64,000 bases of DNA from Selaginella tamariscina (lineage: Eukaryota > Streptophyta > Lycopodiopsida > Selaginellales > Selaginellaceae), in contig PUQB01000160.1 of NCBI GenBank assembly GCA_003024785.1, positions 340,779 to 404,778 of the forward strand, in the 5' to 3' direction. Of this stretch, positions 58,302-64,000 are shown piece after piece; the stretch's first letter is position 1; each line of letters opens with the position of its first letter. The notes under the pieces are model-generated. The model searched no databases and was not told where the DNA came from. It saw nothing but the letters and a program-made list of their open reading frames with translations. Made by a program: the position numbers and the translations under genes.

Positions 58302-60134
58302 TCATGACAATCCTGTACACACGAGTCCTAGAAATACCAACAGGAACGTACAGGAGACCTTCCCGGTACAGGAGTCCATCCTGTATGGTGAACAGGTTGT
58401 AGTCTGGACGGGAACTGGAGGAAGAGGAACTTGCAACGTCAGGATGAATGTGTGAGAACACATTCTTTGCCAAGTCGTCTGTAGCCAACTGCGAACGGAC
58501 GTCCTGTAGGAGTGTTGAATTTGCTGGAGCCTGATGAACTGCAGTGCCGCAAGCCGGAAACGATCAGGACCCAACAACACTTGCCTTTGACAGTCAAATG
58601 CAGGATCGCCCGGGCTTGGTGCAAGGTAAGAGCGCCTAGACAATGCGTCCGCCTTGCCATTCCGAAAACCGGGCCTGTAGACGATGACGAAGTCAAAACG
58701 TGATAGGAACTCTGCCCACCTAGCCTGTCGCCGACTGAGGACCCGAGCCGTTTGAAAGTACTCCAGGTTCTTGTGATCCGTAAGAACTTGTACAGGATGT
58801 GCAGCACCTTCCAGGAAATGCCGCCACTCCTCAAACGAATCCACAATGGCCTTGAGTTCCTTGTCATGAATCTCGTAGTTGATCTCCGCCGACAGGAACT
58901 TACGAGAGTGAAAGGCTACAGGATGAAGCAACTTGTCCTCTCCAACTTGCGATAGGACGGATCCTACTGCAAAATCCGAGGCATCTGCTTCAATGAAGAA
59001 AGGATGAGAAGGGTCAGGATGTGCTAAAATCGGAGCTGTCGTGAAAACGTCCTTGAGTGTTGTGAACGCGTGTTCCGCCTTGTCGGACCAAGAGAAAAGT
59101 CCTGTGCGCTTGGTGAGTTCTGTGAGTGGAAGTACACGCTTGGAGAAGTCCTGTATGAACCGCCTGTAGAAGTTTGCAAAGCTAAGGAAACATTGTACAT
59201 CTCGTACCGACTTGGGCCTCTCCCACTCCACGATGGTCTTCACCTTGTGCATGTCCATGGAAACGCCAGCAGGAGAGACGATGTAGCCCAAGAACTCCAC
59301 CGAATCCCTATCGAAAAAACACTTCTCCAACTTCGCGTACAGGCCATGCTCGCGAAGCCGCTCTAAAACTAGTCGTACATGCTTGTCATGTGCCGCCTGG
59401 TCCTTGGAGAAAATCAAGATGTCGTCGAGGTAGATCACCACAAACTGGTCCAAGAAGTCACGGAAAATGTCGTTCACCATGTGTTGGAATACAGCTGGGG
59501 CATTGGTAAGGCCGAAAGGCATTACCGTGTACTCAAAATGTCCATACCTTGTACGAAAGGCAGTCTTCCACTCATCGCCGGGACGAATCCGTACAAGGTT
59601 GTAGGCTCCTCGTAAGTCGATCTTCGTGAACACCTTTGCCCCTCGCAGCCGATCGAGAAGTTCCGGGATCAATGGCAACGGATACCGATTCCGAATGGTG
59701 ACTTGATTCAAACCCCTGTAGTCCACCACCAAACGTAAACTCCCATCCTTCTTCTTGACAAAGAAGATAGGAGCTCCTGCAGGGGACTTTGAGTGACGAA
59801 TGAAGCCGGATCCTAAGTTGTCCTCGATGTATTGACGAAGAACCTCCAACTCTGTGGGTGACAATGCATAGATCGGTCCGAATGGTGGAGTCTTTCCTTC
59901 CGCAAGATCAATAGGACAGTCGTAGGACCTGTGAACAGGAAGAACTGCAGCCTTGTGCTTGTCAAAAACGTCCTTAAAGTCGTGGTACTTGGATGGTAGG
60001 GAAGAAGGAGGAGAAGGAGAAGGAGAAGGAGAAAAAACAGGGGAGTCGGATACAGGAAAGGTAGGAGAGGACGTAGGAGTTACTTGAAAAGCAAAAAGGT
60101 GGAAGGGGGCAGGATCAGTGGCGAGTTCATGCAT
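58302..60134 (-). CDS. Reverse transcriptase-RNase H of element B
   Basis: A 610-codon open frame. RT motifs: GAPIFFVKKKDGSLRLVVDY, FTKIDLRGAYNL, MPFGLTNAPAVFQHMVND, YLDDILIFS (catalytic YLDD at 59,432-59,421), LEKCFFDRDSVEFLGYIVS. RNase H: FFIEADASDFAVGSVLSQ, NYEIHDKELKAIVDSFEEW, LTDHKNLEYF, RNGKADALSRR. The YxDD box and the RNase H acidic residues are intact, so this part could be active. Sequence style is that of fungal-type/Tcn1-type chromoviruses rather than the usual seed-plant clades; that is my impression, not a phylogeny. Confidence 0.9.
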   Translation of the reverse strand: MHELATDPAPFHLFAFQVTPTSSPTFPVSDSPVFSPSPSPSPPSSLPSKYHDFKDVFDKHKAAVLPVHRSYDCPIDLAEGKTPPFGPIYALSPTELEVLRQYIEDNLGSGFIRHSKSPAGAPIFFVKKKDGSLRLVVDYRGLNQVTIRNRYPLPLIPELLDRLRGAKVFTKIDLRGAYNLVRIRPGDEWKTAFRTRYGHFEYTVMPFGLTNAPAVFQHMVNDIFRDFLDQFVVIYLDDILIFSKDQAAHDKHVRLVLERLREHGLYAKLEKCFFDRDSVEFLGYIVSPAGVSMDMHKVKTIVEWERPKSVRDVQCFLSFANFYRRFIQDFSKRVLPLTELTKRTGLFSWSDKAEHAFTTLKDVFTTAPILAHPDPSHPFFIEADASDFAVGSVLSQVGEDKLLHPVAFHSRKFLSAEINYEIHDKELKAIVDSFEEWRHFLEGAAHPVQVLTDHKNLEYFQTARVLSRRQARWAEFLSRFDFVIVYRPGFRNGKADALSRRSYLAPSPGDPAFDCQRQVLLGPDRFRLAALQFIRLQQIQHSYRTSVRSWLQTTWQRMCSHTFILTLQVPLPPVPVQTTTCSPYRMDSCTGKVSCTFLLVFLGLVCTGLS

Positions 60135-61030
60135 GGTAGTGGTAAGAACTCGGAGAGGAGAAGGAGGGAGCTGTGACTGAAAAAGAGGAAGGATCTTGGG
60201 GGATGGAACAGAGGCAGGGTAACAGAAAGAAGCAGGATTGGAAAAAACCTGTGTGGTTGTTGATGAGTGTACAGGATTGGAAGAATCCTGTACAGGACAC
60301 CGTGAGTGTTGGAGGAAGGAGTCCGTGGTTGCGCAAGAGAAGAAGCCTGCGAATGTGCTGACGAATCAACAGGAGGTGGATCCTGTTGAGGAGGAACCTT
60401 CGACACTGATACAGGATTGGAAGAACCCTGTACAGGACACCGCAAACTTACAGGAATGGGGAGAGCCTGCGGATGTGCTGAGGAACTGCCATGAGGTGAA
60501 TCCTGTCGAGGAGGAGTCTTCAACACTGGTACAGGAACAGGTACGGTCAATCCTGTAGCTTGTACTGCCTCAGATACTAAGGATGTATCCTGCACGCAGG
60601 AAGGTACAGGATTGATCCTAGAAGTTGGAGAGGAAAACGTGAGTGTCCTAGACCTCCAGTCGATCTGCGGATTTGCAACAACGAACCATGGCATGCCCAA
60701 AATGATGGGAGTCGACCGAGTCTTGATCAAGTTGAAGGAAATTGAACAGTTGAATGTGCCATACCTGCAGGAGAGAGGTTCGGTAGCATGGGTAACTGCA
60801 CCGGAAGCAATTAGACGCCCATCGGCCACCTCTACAGGAACTGCACGCTTCAACTTCACCACCGAAATGCCATGTTGAGTTGCAAACGTGTCATCCATGA
60901 AGCATGCATTTGCACCAGTGTCTAACAAGGCAAACTCCATGAGCTCTCGATTATTAAGATGAATGTGTACAGGAAACTTAAGTGACGGGATGGTATGAGC
61001 AGCACCAATGGAGCCTGCACCTACGTCCAA
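60080..61030 (-). CDS. Aspartic protease region and Pro-rich spacer of element B
   Basis: 316 codons. The protease core is ALLDTGANACFMDDTFAT (active-site DTGA) with VEVADGRLIASG and ILGMPWFV. A long Pro/Ser-rich spacer of repeated VPPQQDPP-like sequence follows before the RT frame, which overlaps the end by 55 bases in another frame. The spacer DNA is dense in CAGGA/TCCTG motifs. Confidence 0.82.
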   Translation of the reverse strand: MDVGAGSIGAAHTIPSLKFPVHIHLNNRELMEFALLDTGANACFMDDTFATQHGISVVKLKRAVPVEVADGRLIASGAVTHATEPLSCRYGTFNCSISFNLIKTRSTPIILGMPWFVVANPQIDWRSRTLTFSSPTSRINPVPSCVQDTSLVSEAVQATGLTVPVPVPVLKTPPRQDSPHGSSSAHPQALPIPVSLRCPVQGSSNPVSVSKVPPQQDPPPVDSSAHSQASSLAQPRTPSSNTHGVLYRILPILYTHQQPHRFFPILLLSVTLPLFHPPRSFLFFSHSSLLLLSEFLPLPCMNSPLILPPSTFLLFK

Positions 61031-61041
61031 CTTCGCGGCTC

Positions 61042-62061
61042 CTAGACGAAGTGGACATTGGAGTTTTCCGACTGAACTTCGGCTTCGACTTCACGCGTCT
61101 TGAAGTTCCTGGCTTTAATAGGACAATCTGCCACCTTGTGTCCTGCTCCACCACAATACAAGCACAGGTTCTCACTGCGACGACGTTGCTTCTCGGCAGC
61201 GGAAAGAGAGCCACGCTTGGATTTCTCAACCTCCATAGGAACTACTCCAGAAGGTGGTGCAGGAACATGTACCACAGCTGTAGGATTGGTTTGCAGGAAC
61301 TGTTGACGGGATCTTTCCTGACGACGCTCGAACAAACGGTTGTCGCAACGAACAGCTTGTTGCATGATCTCCGCTAATGTTTGGGCATCCGGTAACGTAA
61401 GGAGAAGGTCCTTCACGTCGTCCCTCAACCCAAAACGGAAGTGTTCGATCAATGCAGTCTCGTCCCATGGAATGTTCGTGCAAAGTTGCTGAAATTCGGA
61501 TGCATAGACGGAAGCTGGTCGGGATCCTTGAGTGAGCTTCCGTAACTTCGTGCATGCAGAACGGTACTTATCAGGATCTCCAAAACAGGCTTCAAAGGCA
61601 GCCACGAAACCTTCAAAGTCTTCCATCAGTGGATCGTCACGCTCCAGCAAGGGGGCAACCCAAGCCCGTGGAGATCCACTTAGTAAGGATGCCAAAAGAC
61701 CCACCTTTTGAGCATCAGTCGAGTAGCGCCGTGGTTGCATACGGATCAAGAGTCGGATCTGATTCAGGAAACCTTGGAAATCGGCACGATTACCACTGAA
61801 CTTCTCTGGCATGCTAACCTTCGGCTCCGAAGAAAAGTTTGATGAAGAGGAAACCACCGATGCCTGGGAGAGAGCCTGCGCAGCAGCCTTGGAGGATGCA
61901 TCAGCAGCTGCATGTGCCGCAGTGGTGGAACCTTGCAGGTCGGTGACCACTTGGCGCAAAGTGGCCAGCTCATGAAGTAGCATTTGGTGCTCGTGTTGAA
62001 AACTCAAAATCAGCCATGATCTAGGAAAGAAAAAAGGAGGAAAATGAAGGAAAGGAATCAA
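61042..62061 (-). CDS. gag of element B
   Basis: 339 codons; a start at MLLHELATLRQVV (about 61,983) is likelier than the first ATG. Gag core: EKFSGNRADFQGFLNQIRLL, KVGLLASLLSGSPRAW, DFEGFVAAFEACFGDPDK, YASEFQQLCTNIPW. One CCHC knuckle, CLYCGGAGHKVADC. The product forms the particle and binds RNA. Confidence 0.88.
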   Translation of the reverse strand: MIPFLHFPPFFFPRSWLILSFQHEHQMLLHELATLRQVVTDLQGSTTAAHAAADASSKAAAQALSQASVVSSSSNFSSEPKVSMPEKFSGNRADFQGFLNQIRLLIRMQPRRYSTDAQKVGLLASLLSGSPRAWVAPLLERDDPLMEDFEGFVAAFEACFGDPDKYRSACTKLRKLTQGSRPASVYASEFQQLCTNIPWDETALIEHFRFGLRDDVKDLLLTLPDAQTLAEIMQQAVRCDNRLFERRQERSRQQFLQTNPTAVVHVPAPPSGVVPMEVEKSKRGSLSAAEKQRRRSENLCLYCGGAGHKVADCPIKARNFKTREVEAEVQSENSNVHFV

Positions 62062-62110
62062 GAAAAAGGTAGCTGGAAAACGGAGAACTATGAAGCAGTT
62101 ACTATCAAAC

Positions 62111-62726
62111 TGTCAAGCCACGATCCAGGAAACAGGAAGAGAGCAGGATTCCAAGGACATGAAGGCTTGACTCAGGAACAGGACCGAGAGCAGGACAGGA
62201 ACCAGGAATAGGAACAGGACGGATCTAGAGCAAGACAGGATTAGGATAGGATCCGGGAGCAAGACAGGAACAGACAGGATCCCGGAGCAGGACAGGATCC
62301 AGGGCAGGACAGGAACAGGAGCGAGACAGGAACAGGACAGGAAACAAGACAGAACAAGAAAGACAAGATTGATCGTAGTAAGACTGGTGTTGATAGTAAC
62401 TGATTGTACAACAATTAGGTCGGAGCTTTTATGCTCACAACTCCAAGAGCTAATCTAGGCATGCATGCAAAAGTGGTTGCATGCATGCAAAAGTGATTGC
62501 ATGCATGCAGAGGCTAAGATGAGTCCACATGTCCCTTATCCTCTAGGCATATCCTGTGGCATATCCTGTAGGAATATCCTGCAACCGAATCCTGTGTCCG
62601 GAATCCTGGTAGGAGTATCCTGTAGGAAAATCCTGCAACCCATATCCTGTATCCGGAATCCTGTAGGAAAGTCCTGCAACCCATGTCCTGTATCCGGAAT
62701 CCTGTATTCTGTATCGGGTCGTGACA
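62111..62726 (-). repeat. 5' LTR of element B
   Basis: 616 bp, differing from the other LTR by scattered substitutions and short indels, mainly in the CAGGA-rich half. Ends TG...CA on the coding strand. Confidence 0.92.
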
Positions 62727-64000
62727 TAAGTTAGGCTTATGCGAGTGGGGAGGAAGGAAAAAGACACATGTTAATCTTTGGCACGCTTTTCCCACACTTA
62801 TCTTATTTAATATATGTGACACAGGCGACCACCCTCCTCCTTGTTTATTATTTTGTAAAGTGGGTTATCATTTCCAATAAAAATATACTTAGTGAGTTTA
62901 ACCTAACGATCCATCAACCCTAAACCCTAACTAGAGTTTGGAGTTAGATTAATCAACTCTAGGGGTTTTTCTAACCATATTTGACATGTCAAATTTAGCA
63001 ATTAGAATGTCAAAATAAGGGAAGAGTTTCTTAAATGGAAATGCTACCTTCACTTAGAGTTCTTGTAAATACTTAATGAAACTTGGCTAGACCATTATTA
63101 AATATGTAAAAGGTAGGGCTTGTCAACATAGTTTGATAAGTAATAACAATTAACATCCAAAGTAAAGAGCAATCATAATAAAAACTATGACATAACTAAT
63201 CCCTTAAATGTGGCATACTTAGGCACAATTGGGTAGATTTATCAACGTTAAGGATAAGCTACCCTTAGGGTATGACATACCCCTATATGTTAGAAGTTAG
63301 GACAACAAAAAAGATGTGCCTTAACAACGTAAGTTAGGCTCACATCAATAAAACTAAACACCTCTCAGTCTCCGACATGCTTTCCTCACATCTATACTAC
63401 CTAATATATATGATAAAGCCCCTCCACGTCTTCCTATTTTATAAAGTAAACTAGCATGGAATCTCATTTTCAATAGAATATTACTTGGTGAGTTTAACCA
63501 ACCCTTAAACTTAACCTGAGAGTTTAGGGTGTGGGGTTAGGGCAATCTTAAAGGATCGGAATCAATTAAGAACTTAATTGGGACATAAACACAATAAAAA
63601 AATTTTTTAAATGGAGGTGTTAGATTTGCTTAAAGTTTCTTTTAAATACCTAAAAATACTTGGCTAGGCCATCACTGGATATTTAAATTGCACTAACCAG
63701 ACATGTTTTCTCTACACTTAGGTTTATTAACATAATTAAGTAAGTAATAATAATCAGCCTCAAAAGTAAAGAGTAATTATAATTAAAAAACCGTGCTAAA
63801 TAGCTCTTCTCCTTAGGAGGTATGGTTAAAATATATTTTAATTCTTTATTCTTGTCTCCTAATGTGTTTTGTTTTTGTATCTCCAATAATATTATATTTA
63901 ATTAGGAAGACACATTTAAGTTGCAAAATATATAGATTTTTTAAAAAATATACATAAATGTTGAAAAAAAAATTAAAAAAATCATAAGTTGAAGATGGTC
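62727..64000 (+). repeat. Tandem ~0.6-kb intergenic repeat
   Basis: Two copies with a period of about 600: TAAGTTAGGCT at 62,727 and about 63,330; the TTTATAAAGT.../TTGGTGAGTTTAACC block at about 62,850 and 63,445; AACTTGGCTAG near 63,079 and ACTTGGCTAGGCCATCA near 63,658. A telobox-like CCCTAAACCCTAA lies at about 62,920. No gene seen to the end of the window. Confidence 0.75.

Larger units (their letters stand above)
56399..62726 (-). mobile_element. Chromodomain-bearing Ty3/gypsy retrotransposon (element B)
   Basis: LTRs of 620 bp (56,399-57,018) and 616 bp (62,111-62,726) are nearly identical. On the minus strand they start TGTCACGACC and end GGCTTGACA. A purine tract AGGAGGAGGTGC precedes the 3' LTR. 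Order gag, protease, RT, RNase H, integrase, chromodomain identifies a chromovirus. Flanking 5-mers (TTATC, TAAGT) do not match, so no target duplication is seen. No standard initiator-Met primer site follows the 5' LTR (GTTTGATAGTAACTGC there). Confidence 0.92.

Noticed and set aside
59070-60558. Plus-strand frames opposite element B pol
   Set aside because: Shadows of the 610-codon RT frame and protease spacer on the other strand.

Overview
This is nuclear DNA from a land plant, most likely a seed-free vascular plant (fern or lycophyte) or a bryophyte. Genes are split by GT-AG introns and sit as GC-richer islands in very AT-rich DNA full of (TG)n, (GA)n and (TA)n tracts. Plant families are recognisable: plastid malonyl-CoA:ACP transacylase, FAD2-type desaturase, 4CL-like ligase, a DRB-type double dsRNA-binding protein, a BAH protein and a PPR protein. 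Two clues point to seed-free plants: the PPR array is built of 31-residue S-type repeats, and one Ty3/gypsy element is a chromovirus whose polymerase resembles the fungal/Tcn1 type. This placement is inference.

Layout. 1-5 kb: a Mutator-like MITE and a probably functional plastid-protein gene. 5.6-10.7 kb: a decayed 4CL-like gene, a decayed two-dsRBM gene and a BAH-domain gene. 10.4-39.8 kb: a large inverted duplication. The left arm is about 10.36-23.42 kb and is interrupted by a young gypsy element at 13,503-18,430. The right arm is about 31.2-39.8 kb. The spacer holds a plastid MCAT gene, an amidase relic and an OHCU-decarboxylase-like gene. The arms carry the same FAD2-BAH pair, decayed in complementary ways, plus AT-rich tandem arrays. 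40-43.4 kb: a second, decayed MCAT copy and more of the same repeat family. 43.4-46.7 kb: a 3.2-kb segment bounded by short terminal inverted repeats and carrying the first two thirds of a mitochondrial enoyl-reductase (MECR) gene; it appears inserted in the repeat family. 47.3-51.8 kb: an older relative of the first gypsy element. 52.4-54.3 kb: a PPR gene. 54.7-64 kb: tandemly repeated intergenic DNA flanking a chromodomain-bearing gypsy element (56,399-62,726).

Taken together, four host genes belong to acyl metabolism (4CL-like ligase, FAD2, MCAT, MECR), but most are broken or duplicated, so the clustering may be accidental. Single-base frame breaks recur in almost every coding unit. One is shared by both arms of the inverted duplication, so at least some are real decay; others could be uncorrected long-read indels. 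No tRNA, rRNA, CRISPR array or organellar gene was recognised.
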